A DNA stretch of 64,000 nucleotides from Phallusia mammillata. Its lineage: Eukaryota; Chordata; Ascidiacea; Phlebobranchia; Ascidiidae. The translations under genes were made by a program, and so were the position numbers. Below are positions 25,458 through 37,155 of this stretch, piece by piece. The notes beneath the pieces were generated by a model. That model did no database searches. It saw only the letters and a list, made by a program, of their open reading frames with translations, and was not told the origin of the DNA. The stretch's first letter is position 1; each line of letters starts with the position of its first letter. Location of the stretch: NCBI GenBank assembly GCA_003260075.1, contig QLIY01000446.1, positions 11,042 to 75,041 of the forward strand, written 5' to 3'.

Positions 25458-27814
25458 TTATACATTAGCCTGAGTCTTGGCCAGTGGTATGGCTTCATCT
25501 ATGTTTGTTTCCACTTTTTTTTCTTCATCTAAAAAATATGACAACACTAGTTCTAATTGTTAGAGTTTGTTTGTAAGTGCTTATGTCAAGACCTGACATG
25601 GCTACATGCGTTAAACCTCGCCAAAACGTGTTTTTTTAATGTTTAGAAAAAAATGTTAGCTTTATATGAGAGGCAAGTAAGGACTTCACTTTGGATTAAC
25701 AGTTCATCACAGGTAAAAAATAATGTTGCCATTGTTCTGATTTCATTGTTTTTTATGCAAGAAAGGAGACTTTATCCTATTTATCCTTACCTGGCTTGGA
25801 CCCTGAACACAAGCTTTGTATGACATAAATTGTAGTGAACATAACAGCAACAAAACCTCCAATGGCAGCAAATATTCGAAACATCATTACAGCTCCCAAA
25901 CTTTCAAAAATAAAACCTCCGAACAAGGCACCCAGCATGTTTCCTGTTCAACATATTTTCTTAGTGCTAAATCGAAAATCCTGTTACTTTATTATATTTC
26001 TGAACAACCAACTACTCTAAACATCACCCATCCAATCCAACTACTTTATAAGATAATCTAAGATAAGTAATAGAACTGGTAGCTGATTGGTATATTTTCA
26101 CACCATTAATAAAACTAATACTTGCCGAGACCCCAGTAGACACCCTGTGTTAGTCCAATGAGGGTTGCAGTCATGCCAGCTGGAGCCAGAGCTGCTGATT
26201 TTGAACACATTGCAGCCATAGGAAAAGCGAATGATAATCCATGTAACGATTCAACAAGCAGTAGTTGCCAAGCAGATGTCAGAACAGTGTACAAAAAACA
26301 ACGGAGCTGTAAATAAAAGTGTTAATAATGTGACCAACAATAAACATTGCTATTTTATACAGTATACTTCAGTTTATTACAGATTTAATCTTCACAAAAT
26401 AACATGGAAATTGAAAACAACAATAATATACAGTATCCTTAAGAAGCCTATTTATTGAAAAAAAATGTTTTCTATAAATGTGAGAACAAGCCAAGATAAT
26501 ATCAGATATATATTACAAGCCGTTTTAACAATTTATAACTACAGTATCATACTTACAGAAGCAACCAATAATCCAAAATAAAGTATGAGGTCATCGCCAA
26601 TTACATTTGACACTTTCCCAGACACAAAGAAAGCAGGAATTTCTGTAGCAGATCCCAAAAGTATTGAAAGGCCAAGAATTGATTGACTTGATCCTGGAAG
26701 AGACTCAGCATACCAGAACACAAATGCATACTTTACTCCAAGCAGCATCCCTGAGGTCAAAATCACCAAAAGAAACAGTAAAATCTGTGCATTTGTTAAA
26801 AGCTGCTTTGCCCCTTTTAGCATAGATGGCTTCTTCAGAGCAGGTACCTTCAGCCAGTGACTTACAAATGTTGCTAAGATACCAAACACAGCAGCACCGA
26901 TAAAACATGCCAAATAGTTTTTGTCATTTTGTTCTGTACTTGGAGTAATAACGTCTGCTAGAAATCCCATTGCAAAAGCCACAATTCCAAATCCAATAGA
27001 TCCCCATAAACGTTGGTTTCCGTACTTGTGCATACGCCCATCACCGAGCATATTCATAACTGTGGCATCAATTAAGGGTTGAATTGGTGAAAAGGCAGCA
27101 GCATAAAAAATTGTCAGTCCCAACATGATGCCAAATGTTTTTCCATAAATGTCTAGCAAAGATTGAACTTCTTTTTGCTCACAAAACATTGTTGAATTGT
27201 CCGTGCAATTCATTGTTGCAGTCTCCTGACTGGAATTTCCTTGAGTAAACTTGCAAGTGTACATATCATCTTGATTCATACTGTTTGAACAGTTGGAAAT
27301 GTCCTGTGAAAGATTCTTATAATTGCAATTCAAGCTAAAGTTTTGCTCAGTTGTGTAACACAAATGTGGCTTCCGAAAACAACATGCCAAAGCCTGACTG
27401 CTTTCTTTAATAGAAGGCACAAAGTACATTGGCAGTGTAAATGCCACAGATGCCAGAATACAAGCATTGAGGGTAAACTTATGTCTTGAAAATTTGTCTG
27501 CAATGCCACCAATCACTGGCGGTGCAACCAAAGTCAAAGCTTTTTCTATGGATTGGATGATCCCATTCTGAGCAGGTGACAAACCAAGTTGTTTTTGAAA
27601 GAGTGCTTTGTAAGGAACAAAACATGCCATACCTTGAAACACACAAAATAAATGTTAAGTTCAAATAATGTATGTATGAAACTTTGCTTTTATCATGCAA
27701 TGGATCTTTGGTTTTAATGCAATTTATGTCATATTTTAAACATGGCAGTAACGTACCTGCTTGAAACACAAAATTTATTAGCTTCACAGGAATTAGATCC
27801 TTTTCCAACTTCAT
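25458..27814 (-). CDS. MFSD6-like major facilitator superfamily transporter
   Basis: Five exons: 27814-27757, 27632-26557, 26306-26126, 25943-25791, 25528-25458; 1539 nt, 512 residues, phases fit throughout. Many hydrophobic helices. Near the N-terminus, ACFVPYKALFQKQLGLSPAQ and PPVIGGIADKFSRHK resemble the first loop of MFSD6/MFS_1-like proteins. A long Cys- and Asn-rich loop (about residues 100-175, NSTMF, NLSQ-like sites) would be extracytosolic, and QRLWGSIGFGIVAFAMGFLAD matches the central MFSD6 region. Substrate unknown. Intron 3 has a GC donor (CTCG|GCAAGT). Its start faces the sulfotransferase gene, about 2 kb away. Confidence 0.85.
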
Positions 27815-28312
27815 TTTCAAGCGACCAAGATTCTTCAACAAAACAAAACCAGCAACTGCACAAAATCATTTGCGGTGTTTACTGAACACGCTTGAGTGAG
27901 CACGAGCACGTGTGAAATAGAGGGAGAAAAGCCACTGGCACTGACCATCGAAATCACCACAAGAAAAAAACCTTTGAAACTGTATGTTAAACCTTTTCAA
28001 AGGTTTGATATGAGGCTAACGAATACAGTACATTTTAAATTAAAAAAATAACAACACTTTTTAGATACGTCCGAAAAAAAAAATTCCGTCGCCACAACCA
28101 GTCGGCGCCCTTTTTTGCGGTTAATTTTTTTATTTTAAGGCCCGTTTACACTATGCGTAGCGCGCTCGCTCAAACTTGCGTAAGTTTTTTTTTTTATTTT
28201 TTTCTGTCTGGTTTCGTGCTTGACTGATTTCGGGCGCTCAAGTCTCGTAGAAATGAGCGAGCGATCGCCTGCTGTGGGTTTTCTGCGTATCAAGCTTTTT
28301 GAACCTGCGCAA

Positions 28313-28313
<1 letters not shown>

Positions 28314-28376
<63 letters not shown>
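28314..28376. repeat. 63-nt C run, probable gap
   Basis: Uninterrupted C. The flanks do not duplicate each other directly, but the right flank (GATACGCTATTTGCC) recurs after the next C run. Confidence 0.7.
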
Positions 28377-28377
28377 T

Positions 28378-28535
28378 GATACGCTATTTGCCTTCAATTT
28401 AAGTATTTATTACATGGTTATGATCGTATGTTGTGTTTTTTATGGTTACCCCCCCCCCCAATGATGACACGCTATTTGCCTTCAATTTAAGTATTTATTA
28501 CATGGTTGTGATCGTATGTTGTGTTTTTTATGATT
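28378..28535. repeat. Copy-C11-copy junction
   Basis: The stretch starting ACGCTATTTGCCTTCAATTT occurs before and after an 11-C run (28449-28459). Confidence 0.75.
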
Positions 28536-28601
28536 AAATATTGTAATTAATTGCATTTAAAATGTATATTTAAGGCCCATTTACACTGTGCTTAGCGGCG
28601 A

Positions 28602-28623
28602 CCCCCCCCCCCCCCCCCCCCCC
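28602..28623. repeat. 22-nt C run, probable gap
   Basis: CCCATTTACACTGTG on the left and CCGTTTACACTGCGA on the right suggest related but diverged flanks. Confidence 0.6.
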
Positions 28624-28859
28624 TTCCGTTTACACTGCGATTTTCGGTGCGTACCTAAGTGTACTAAATAATATTCGACGTCATTTTTAGCTCACAGTGA
28701 CTGTAAATTTATTGTTGCCTATTTTAGCTTCGAAAAAGATATGTATGAATCAAAACTAAATGATATTTCGGTAGTAAACATGATTTTGCATCTCGGTAAT
28801 CATACAGGGTTGTTTAGGATGTTGTTAGATAGATTTATGGCATGTTTATCTTACTTTTA

Positions 28860-28861
<2 letters not shown>

Positions 28862-28921
<60 letters not shown>
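28862..28921. repeat. 60-nt C run, probable gap
   Basis: Uninterrupted C with unrelated flanks; the right flank is a hAT-like remnant. Confidence 0.7.
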
Positions 28922-29045
28922 TTTTCGCGGGAATATTCCAGTTTCAAACCGGTTTTGACTGGTTTCTGCCCCTGACCGAACCTCCAAACTGGTTTAAACC
29001 GTTTTTTAAAATCGAAAATTTTGACCCGATTTTTGAAAACCCTAC
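28922..29045. mobile_element. Truncated AACCGGTT-type hAT-like remnant
   Basis: About 85% like 44285-44405 (TTTCAAACCGGTT, TTTTGACCCGATTTTTGAAAA) and related in motif to the complete element at 10605-11102. Confidence 0.55.
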
Positions 29046-29187
29046 GACAGGGTCGTTGATACACTTTGGTAAAAGAACAATTTGGAACACCCGAAACAAT
29101 TGTATAATCCAGGAATGATTATGACAGGTTGGTTCCGGCTTAAATTGTTTGCTCGTTGTGGCGCTGCCTTGTTAATCAACTATACAT

Positions 29188-29188
<1 letters not shown>

Positions 29189-29283
<95 letters not shown>
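29189..29283. repeat. 95-nt C run, probable gap
   Basis: Uninterrupted C, the same length as the run at 60126-60220. Flanks are unrelated. Confidence 0.7.
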
Positions 29284-29286
<3 letters not shown>

Positions 29287-29865
29287 TAGAATTATCAGTG
29301 TTGCCAAATCATTGTCACAAAGATCGTTGTTTTAAAGTGGCCTGGATTTTTGATTGGCCTGTAGACACGTGCCTACTTTGCCTAATGGTTAATCCGGCAC
29401 TGCATACTGCAGCTACAATTTGGTGGATTTGTAAAGTCGCAGCAAGTGTCGAACTGCATTTGTAAAGTCGCAGCGAGTGTCGAACTAAAGTAAGCAGGTT
29501 TATACCGAACTAAAGCAAGCAGGTTTATAGTGCTGTATAAATAAAGATTCAAAACGATTTGACTAATCATTGCACATAGGTGGTGATTACGAAAACAGGC
29601 ATTAGTTTAACTCTTTTTAAAGTTGATGTTGGGCGGAACAGGTTGTGCTAAAAACTGCGATAAACTTATGAAAGCATTGTTGTTTGAAAGTTCTAGGTTA
29701 GATGGCTGTTACCGAATTGACTTTTTCTAATGAGATAATTAGCTACCGAAGCTGAACCAAAACTGACCCAAGCATCTTAAATCGCTTTATTGCAGGGGTA
29801 ACGGTTAAAAAGTAATTGGTTTATTATTTGTAGTGTGTTCTACAGACGACAAGAAACAAATACAG

Positions 29866-32800
29866 ATGCCGAGACGGTACCGAACCTGTTTAGGTTTGTC
29901 TGTTTTTCTGCCATTGATCGCAATGTACATATGGAACTTTTCGCCTTTCATATCCAACATTGCACCAAAACAGGCGAATAACAATGATGTTGCTAGGAAA
30001 CGTAACGATTTAAAGGTAAGAAGAATTTTTAATTGTAGCGACAGATATTTTGACGCAAAATGATGTACACGCAAAAGATTATTGCACCATTTATTTCTTA
30101 CCTATGGGTACCTGTCTTTACACTTACTGATTTCTTTTCCCATTTATTGTGAGAATTGACAATAGAACGTAAATGATATTTCCATGCCCCACTAGGCAAG
30201 GGATTCTCAAACCTGTGGTACGCGTAACGCTAGAGTAACCAAGCAGTTTTCTGCAATTCTGCCACACAACTAAACATCTGAATTTCATCTGATGCAAAAT
30301 TTTAACAAATATCAGTAAGATTTAAAATTAGACACTTTCTAGTCCTTCTTTCTATGTGTATAGACTGAACGGCATTGATGAAATCACTATAACTGTTTGA
30401 TTTGTGTTTCAATCAAACAAACTTTCCAAATGGTTTCCATTCCCAACTGAACGGTCCTGGTACTGAGCTACTCGTGTCACGATTTAATATATTTCTAGTT
30501 GCAACAATATACCAAATTAGCGAAGAAGGATATGCCTTTCTTCACACCCTACCCTTATTAAAGTTAAATTTAAGTGGTACGCTGCCACAGAAAAAATGAT
30601 CGGGTGGAATGAAAACAGCAAAATGCTGAGAATTACTAAATTAGGCGTAAATTATTTAACGAGTAAATTGATTTACTACTTCCACGCTTTTCTGGTAATT
30701 TTGTGTTTAATCAAGCTTACACTTCTTATTGTTTTAATAGCAGCAAGTTTTCGCACCTATCTCTGAGCCGATGCTGAAAGAAATTACCAACATAACCCAA
30801 ATGTTGAGGAAAAAGGAATACAAATGTGAAAAACCTGTTTTCAAGTTTGTGTTTTTGAAGACTCACAAAACTGGTTCAACCACTATGCAGTCTTTTCTTT
30901 ATAAGTTTGTTAGAAAACATAGTCTAACTGAGGTAAGACTCTAGATTCGCATGAAAAGTTGGGGTCCAGGTACAAATATCGTTGTTTCAGAATTATTTCT
31001 TTTTTTAAAGTTTGTTTACTACAATGCTTATTTATCGATGTTACCATACGTAATAGATCGTGCTGTAATAGCAGACTCACAGTGCAGTTGTTTCAAGGAA
31101 AAGCAAACAAAATCTGACAGGTTGTTTGGGTAACTGTGCCAGAAACATAAAATAAGACCGATTTATATAAACTTTAGGATTTTTTTTGAGCATCTACTTT
31201 CATGCCCTTTTATTTTCGCAGTTTACAACCCAAACGTACCCTGGAGGCTTCGTGGGAGGATATCCTGGTCGGTTTAAATGCAAGTTTCGGTTTCCAAAAG
31301 ACTCTTCAATTAATTTTGAACATTTAAGGTTTAATGCAGAAGAAATGAAGAAATGTTTTCATCCCGAAACGAGGTACTAGGTTTCAACATAGATTATTAT
31401 TGTTATATGCTACATACGTCCCGCAGGCAACAGTCCGGTCCGAATAGCTATTTCCCCCCCCCCTATTATTGTTATATGCTACATACGTCCCGCAGGCAAC
31501 AGTCCGGTCCGCATAGCTATTTCGTGTGGCCCCCACCAACACACTGATTGAGATAAAAAACGCAATTCTTCAAAGAATTTAGTAAAAATTTCCCACTAGT
31601 TTTTTTTAAATCCCGTAAGTTGCTCTACTATACGTAACAAATATAAGCTAAATGAGCGTTTTCCAACCGGTTGAACATACAGCAGTTACAGTAAGTAGCC
31701 TAATTCACCGTATGTGACGTTACAATTCCTTTTTTTTCTAGTAAACAGTTATTTTGTTTCGAACGCCAGTGTTGCGCTGAAACTCTGTATGTAGCAGAAA
31801 ATAAATGTATTAATGCTTTGGAAGAATTTCGAATTTATTGTGCACATGAAAATAAGTTAAGTGCGGCCTTCGCTTGACATCCGAAATTGGCTATACGGCC
31901 CAACGACGTAAAATGTTGCACATCCCTGTTATATACTATGGTAGTAGACTTTACCTCCATAAAGCGGATTTACTTCTGGCAATGCCGTAACTTCGTCAAC
32001 AATTTTGGCTTGATTTGATGATTTCAGATATTTTACAATAATTCGCAAACCGTGGGAGCACTTTCTTTCGTCATTCTACTTTTTTCCTGACTGGAAAAAG
32101 CCGACGTTTAGGTGCAGTGGAATGCCGTCTGTATACATTAAACAGGGTGAAAAAATTGGTCCTCAAAAATTTCTGTCAAGAGCAGCAGTCTTGCTGAATT
32201 CGTCAGTTCCATTTTATTTCAGGTATGTTTTTTATTAGGTTTGTCTAAATATTTTTGCCCGGTTTGTTTGGATAAAATAGCGAGCCTATTCTCCACAATT
32301 CCGTATGGATATCAACTTTAATGTAGTATAAAAAGTAAAACAAAATATTTTTTAAAACACACTACTAAAAAAAAACAATGTAGCCTAAGTAATTTTTCGC
32401 AGATTTCGAAATTATCAATCCTTCGATTTGGGAATGGATGCAATGTTGGAAGATGTCAATCTCCCCCCCCCCGATGAATCTTTAATACTGCTAAAGGTTT
32501 GTTATGTAGAAAAGATCCTCCATATGTTTACTCGTAACAAACTTGAGTGCGGTATCCCCTTCTATACGACTTTCGCTCATATCCTCTATACGATTTCGGA
32601 TTTCAAAACTACCCCCCCCCCGATGAATCTTTAATACTGCTAAAGGTTTGTTATGTAGAAAAGATCCTCAGTATGCTTACTCGTAACAAACTTGAGTGCG
32701 GTATCCCCTTCTGGCGAAACTAGCCTATACGGCTTTCGCTTATCCCCCCCCCCTTTTTTTGGAGGGGGAGGGCAATTTCAAAACTAATTATATAAAACAT

Positions 32801-33396
32801 GCTCTATTTTAGGATTTGCTTTGCTTCGATTGGGATGTTTTGAATCAAGTGATACACGTTAACAAACGTTCCTACAATCGGATCACGTTAGAAAATGAAG
32901 AGGATAAGAGAAACTTGAAACAACTGAACAACATTGTACGCCCCCCCCCCTTAGGATTTGCTTTGCTTCGATTGGGATGTATTGAATCAAGTGATACAAG
33001 TTAACAAACGTTCCTACAATCGGATTACGTTAGAAAATGAAGAGGATAAGAGAAACTTGAGACAATTGTACAACATCGTACGTATATATGTGTATTCAAA
33101 TAGTTTTTATTATGCTGACTCTGCATTTGTTTTTCTTGATGCTTGTTTGAGATTATACTTACTGAAGAAATTTAAAAATAAGTTTTGTTGCATTTTCTGC
33201 TCTCAAAAATAGGGGTCGATTATGTTTGTAACGATACATTAGAATACATTTACCCGTGCTGTTTGGAGAACAACCGCTATTATTTTTACAGGACATTGCA
33301 TTGTACGATTACTTTAACAGAACCTTTTGGCAACGAGTCGAGGTCTACGGACGGGAAAGAATGGCTAAAGATCTGGAAATCCTGCGTGAAATATGA
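29866..33396 (+). CDS. Galactose-3-O-sulfotransferase-like enzyme, possibly truncated
   Basis: Golgi type II membrane enzyme; the family moves sulfate from PAPS to the 3-OH of galactose on glycans. Exons: 29866-30015, 30741-30932, 31222-31373, 32028-32222, 32403-32496, 32813-32935 or its copy 32955-33077, 33292-33396; 337 codons including the stop, with consistent phases. Seen: a membrane anchor (LGLSVFLPLIAMYIW), the PAPS 5'-phosphosulfate loop FLKTHKTGSTT (about residues 88-98), the FEHLRFN motif, the 3'-phosphate site RYFTIIRKPWEHFLSSFYFF, and near the end YDYFNRTFWQRVEVYGRERM, which matches GAL3ST C-termini. The family is about 400-490 residues, so 336 is short; the frame stays open for 49 codons beyond the TGA. 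Exon 5 contains a 10-C run (a PPP in translation) that is probably an unfilled gap, so residues there are unreliable. Confidence 0.85.
31392..31525. repeat. Copy-C10-copy junction in sulfotransferase intron 3
   Basis: TATTATTGTTATATGCTACA and the next 40 bases flank a 10-C run (31454-31463) on both sides. Confidence 0.8.
31590..31935. mobile_element. hAT-like MITE remnant in sulfotransferase intron 3
   Basis: Shares CCGAAATTGGCTATA, CGGCCC and GTTGCACATCCCTG with the element ending at 56200, and AAGTTGC...CTATACGTAACAA with its middle. The left boundary is uncertain. Confidence 0.5.
32462..32752. repeat. Three C10 runs around a duplicated exon 5 end
   Basis: C runs at about 32462-32472, 32612-32621 and 32744-32753. 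The segment GATGAATCTTTAATACTGC with the exon 5 donor follows the first and the second run. The exon is thus cut by a run, and its 3' part with the donor is present twice. Confidence 0.8.
32813..33083 (+). repeat. Duplicated sulfotransferase exon 6
   Basis: Exon 6 occurs as 32813-32935 and 32955-33077, each 123 nt (41 codons), starting DLLCFDWDVLNQVI. They differ at a few residues (H/Q, K/R, L..N/L..Y). The first copy's donor is cut after GTACG by the C10 run (32941-32950). The second has an intact GTACGT donor and an acceptor formed by the C run plus TTAG. Most simply two alleles of one exon. Confidence 0.8.
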
Positions 33397-33546
33397 AAAA
33401 AACCAACAATTATTCCACGAGATAGTCGACCACATTATGTGGAAAAGATGGATTCCCAAACAAGAGCAGATATGCAAAGTTATATGTTTGAAAATGACGG
33501 GAAATGTGTCTACCCAGGTTCGAAGGAGCCGGAGTACATTCCATAG

Positions 33547-35238
33547 AGGCATTTGTTTCCTGTTCGTACTGTCGAGAATATGTTACAGATTGAATCGTGT
33601 CAGTGTACCGTCTTTTTTTGCAATTTTGTTTGATCAGTTTACTGACTTATATGTGTCCGAAAATTGTTCACTACACCGGTGTGAACCGAAGCGTGCGCGT
33701 TGCCCTTTTCTGTTTTTTTTTCTCGTTGCGCGCACTTTTTATTTCCACACTGCTGTTGAATAAAGCATCCGCCTTAGTTAAAATTTGGGCTTTCTGCGAA
33801 TGCATGAATACTCATATTTTTACCGAAAACAAAGTACATGACTGGTAAAGGGGTGTTTTTTTTCTTGGTTTGTTAAAATTCTCACCATACGAAACAATAC
33901 GTCTTCATGTCGTAAATTAACATCTTGCTTGATGTGATGTGAGATTCTGTGACAAAAAAACCTCTGTTTAAGTTCTTGATGCGGAACAACAGACAGGGAA
34001 ATGTCAATCATAAATTTTACCAACCTCGAACATAAATATTTGTCACAAAACGATTAAATCAAGCGCATTTTAATTGCTTTTAACACATTATTTTTTGTGA
34101 TAACGTTTTCTGTGGCGGTTGTAACGGCAGTACGGCGTTTCATCCCTTTAACAACCTAAATATGCATATCTACGTGGTAGCGTTTCTTGTCGAGCGCGCG
34201 ATTTCGTTTTAACTGGTTCCAGATTCTTCAATAGGGCACCCATTCATGTTAGCTTGCCTGATGTAATTCGTTAAAATTGCACCAAATCTCCATGTAAAAA
34301 CTACCACGACACGTGAAATCAAAGCGATAGAAAAACAAATGTTCACCAGACGGCTCTCAGAAGAACACCCTGTCGTTTTACAAAAAGTGCCAACTGACTT
34401 TAGCTTGCGGGCTGTTGACCAACCATAGTTCAACAGCCCCATATAATTTATATAAGGCTACCCGGTACATCCGGGAGCGACAGTCATTCATACATAATTA
34501 ATGTAGCAAAAATAAACGTACAACTAAAACAGGGAAACAAATCAAACGAAACAACAATGATTGAAAATTAGCGTAAAAATAACGATAATATGTAGGTGGT
34601 GCTGAAGAAACCATGAGACGTTTGAAAGTAAACATATTCATGAAATATTATCATACAGAAACAAGTGAAGCATATGCCATAAATAACACAAAAAGATGCA
34701 ACTTGGTAAACAAACAAATCAACCAGATAAAGAAAAACGCCCAGTGAAATTGGCAAAGAAACGTAGTGTGAATAATTTTGCCACAGTGCAAACATCTTAT
34801 GTAGAAAGTCTTGTTTTTATTACATTTAGTGAAAAATCAGGTTTTGTACTTGCAGCATTCAGCATTTGCAAATAAACACACGGATACAAATATAAATGAA
34901 ATGTCAAGTTTCTGTTTTTAGGAAATCTGCTTACGAGCGGGGTTGGGGAAATGTCAATTATTCCATTGGTCGTAAATCAAAAAAAAATCCGAAAATGAAG
35001 AAAAAATAATTTAAAAAGTATAAATGTCCTGTTAAATGACACAAATTGTCAGTTGAAACAGTTTAGTAAACAAGACAAGTCAGGCTATTTTAATACTTAA
35101 CATTTAACGCAGTCTAGGTAACATCAACTTTTTGTGCTCTTTTCTTATACAAGTTCAAATAAAATATTAGAACTGTTACGGACAGTGTTGCAAGTGTTCA
35201 CAAACATTTGGTGTCTTGCCCCTCGCGTACCTCGCCTC

Positions 35239-35287
<49 letters not shown>

Positions 35288-35721
35288 TTTTCTGTTGGCT
35301 TTACACTGTACTTTTGGCGTGGTCTGGATAGTTGTTAAGTTGTTGGACTAATCTAAATGTTGACTTCGACATTCATTAACGTGTAACTTTTGAATTTTGT
35401 TTAAACACAGATTTGTGCACCAAAGGTCACATTTTTTGGAAATCTGATCCGTTTATGTGATTGCCTAATCGTTATGTAAACTTGCATATATGAAATGTGG
35501 CAAAGAATAAAACAATTCAAAACGGTCTGAATTTGATAGTTACGTGTGGACCAAAACAAGTTTGGAGGCCACAAGCACTGTAAATAAAAAGGTGAGTGAC
35601 TTATTGAACCTGACAGCATTGTATAGCCAGGTTATGGGAATCGGTAATTTGAGTGACTAGTGAACAGGTAAATTGTTTACAACACCTGCTTATGTTTGTT
35701 TGTTTCCTTAGAAATCGCTTC
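33547..35721. other. Intergenic between sulfotransferase and GPCR
   Basis: Contains the sulfotransferase 3' flank and one 48-nt C run. No convincing coding sequence or repeat family was recognised. Confidence 0.5.
35240..35287. repeat. 48-nt C run, probable gap
   Basis: Uninterrupted C without flanking duplication. Confidence 0.7.
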
Positions 35722-36239
35722 ATGATGTTTGTTGCTGCAGTATTGATGTCGTTTGTCACACTCGCTACATCCCTTACTCAGGAATCATGTACGTTTACAT
35801 AAAATTAACTCAATTCAAGTCAACTTATCTTTGCTTTAACTCAGTCTTCAGATCAACCTTAACTTTATTCAAAATGTATCGAATTGCAACAAAGTAACCC
35901 CAACATCACGATAAGGTGAAGCAAAACGAATCGTGGAGATTTTTGTGGCCAACTGTATTTTGATTGCTTTGTTAGACATTAAGTCCAGCTTTTTGTAAGT
36001 CTCTTAAATGGTTGTGTATGGATCAAATGTGCGTAAATATTACTTCGTAAATATTGTGGCAATATTGCTTATAATATTACATAAAATATTATGTTAATAT
36101 ATTCCTCATGCTATTATAGAACCTATCCTGTAAGTGTTTGTTCAGTTGCCACAGTCCGTCAAACACCTTCGCCACACCATAACTCACGTCAGTCGAAAAT
36201 TTGCTAAATACCGATAGGTAGCGCAAAAAGCTCGATTCT

Positions 36240-36380
36240 TAAAATAGCTTTCAAACAGGTTAAGTGTTGGGCAGGAACTTGGCCAACTGGTCTGGCGCGC
36301 CTGACCCAAATGCAGACATAAAAAAAAACTTGATCGGCATTCGTTCCCGGTAGTGTCCTGGGTTCGAACCTCGTGAAGAA
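36240..36380. repeat. tRNA-derived SINE-like sequence
   Basis: GGCCAACTGGTCTGGCGCGC (A-box-like) followed by GTCCTGGGTTCGAACCTCG (B-box-like). A related reverse-oriented copy lies at about 51295-51405 (GGCTTCGAACCCACGAC, GTCAGGCGCGCTGGACC). Confidence 0.55.
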
Positions 36381-36429
36381 AAAAACACACACAAAAACAG
36401 GTTTAGTGTTAAAAACTAATTTAGTAGGT

Positions 36430-36613
36430 TTTAAGTTACTTTTTTTAAAATGTTGTAATTGTTTGATACAAAACCCTATTCCAAAGCTCACGTGAGACAT
36501 GGTGTCAGTGTGTTTTCGTATCANAGTTACTTTTTTTAAATATTGTAATTGTTTGATACAAAACCCTATTCCAAAGCTCACGTGAGACATGGTGTCAGTG
36601 TGTTTTCGTATCA
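36430..36613. repeat. Copy-N-copy junction
   Basis: The only N of the window (36524) separates two 90-bp near-identical copies (AGTTACTTTTTTTAAA to GTGTTTTCGTATCA). Same shape as the C-run junctions, but with an explicit gap symbol. Confidence 0.85.
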
Positions 36614-36641
36614 AACAAACAATTTCTTTACTTACAACAAT

Positions 36642-36819
36642 ATAACTGTTGTTGTTTTTTCAACGTGCTGACATTTTTATGAAAACTGTCTTAACAGTTT
36701 ACATGGTATTCATACGGTCGCCCCCCCCCCATAACTGTTGTTGTTTTTTCAACGTGCTGACATTTTTATGAAAACTGTTTTAACAGTTTACATGGTATTC
36801 ATACAGTCACCCCCCCCCC
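36642..36819. repeat. Copy-C10-copy junction ending in a second C10 run
   Basis: ATAACTGTTGTTG and the next 70 bases are repeated around exactly 10 C (36721-36730). The second copy ends in another 10-C run (36810-36819). Confidence 0.85.
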
Positions 36820-37155
36820 TGATGCCACAAGCTGTCTTCGGATCGTTGTTATGCGCAATTTTACACTAAAATCCTGCAATCAACTTTTGTGTTTCTGAAA
36901 TACACTTTTCAGCTTAAGGACCGCAAGCCCTCGAAATAATGGCGAAGGGGGCCATTTTAAAGAAATGTGAGAAAGTTTGAGAACCATTGGCATACAGTGT
37001 TTTGAATAATTACTCTTAAAAGCTGCGATAACTCTTACCCCCCCCCCTTTGTCACACTCGCTACATCCCTTACTCAGGAATCATGTACGTTTACAAAATG
37101 TATCGAATTGCAACAAAGTAATCCCAACATCACGATAAGGTGAAACCCCCCCCCC
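36820..37155. repeat. Two displaced fragments framed by C10 runs
   Basis: 36820-37037 copies 37599-37816 (downstream, hAT-like end TTTGAGAACCATTGG). 37048-37145 copies part of 35749-35935 (upstream, end of GPCR exon 1 with its donor, but with an internal deletion). Each is bounded by 10-C runs. This looks like small allelic contigs placed into a gap. Confidence 0.8.

Larger units (their letters stand above)
27815..29865. other. Divergent intergenic region with four long C runs
   Basis: Lies between the starts of the MFSD6-like gene (-) and the sulfotransferase gene (+). It contains C runs of 63, 22, 60 and 95 nt, a duplicated stretch (28378-28535) and a hAT-like remnant (28922-29045). The real distance and promoter content are therefore uncertain. 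Confidence 0.6.

Noticed and set aside
28220..29465. Open frames with long polyproline or polyglycine (also at 35134, 51237, 55983, 60025)
   Set aside because: They are translations of uninterrupted C runs, with no conserved sequence on either side.
31741..31860. Possible sulfotransferase exon (SKQLFCFERQCC) after a CTAG acceptor
   Set aside because: Exon 3 joins 32028-32222 in phase to give the expected RYFTIIRKPW motif, and this stretch overlaps a hAT-like remnant.
33397..33763. Alternative frame after the sulfotransferase TGA (KNQQLFHEIVDHIMWKRW)
   Set aside because: It needs two frame changes to be joined and runs into sequence without protein character.
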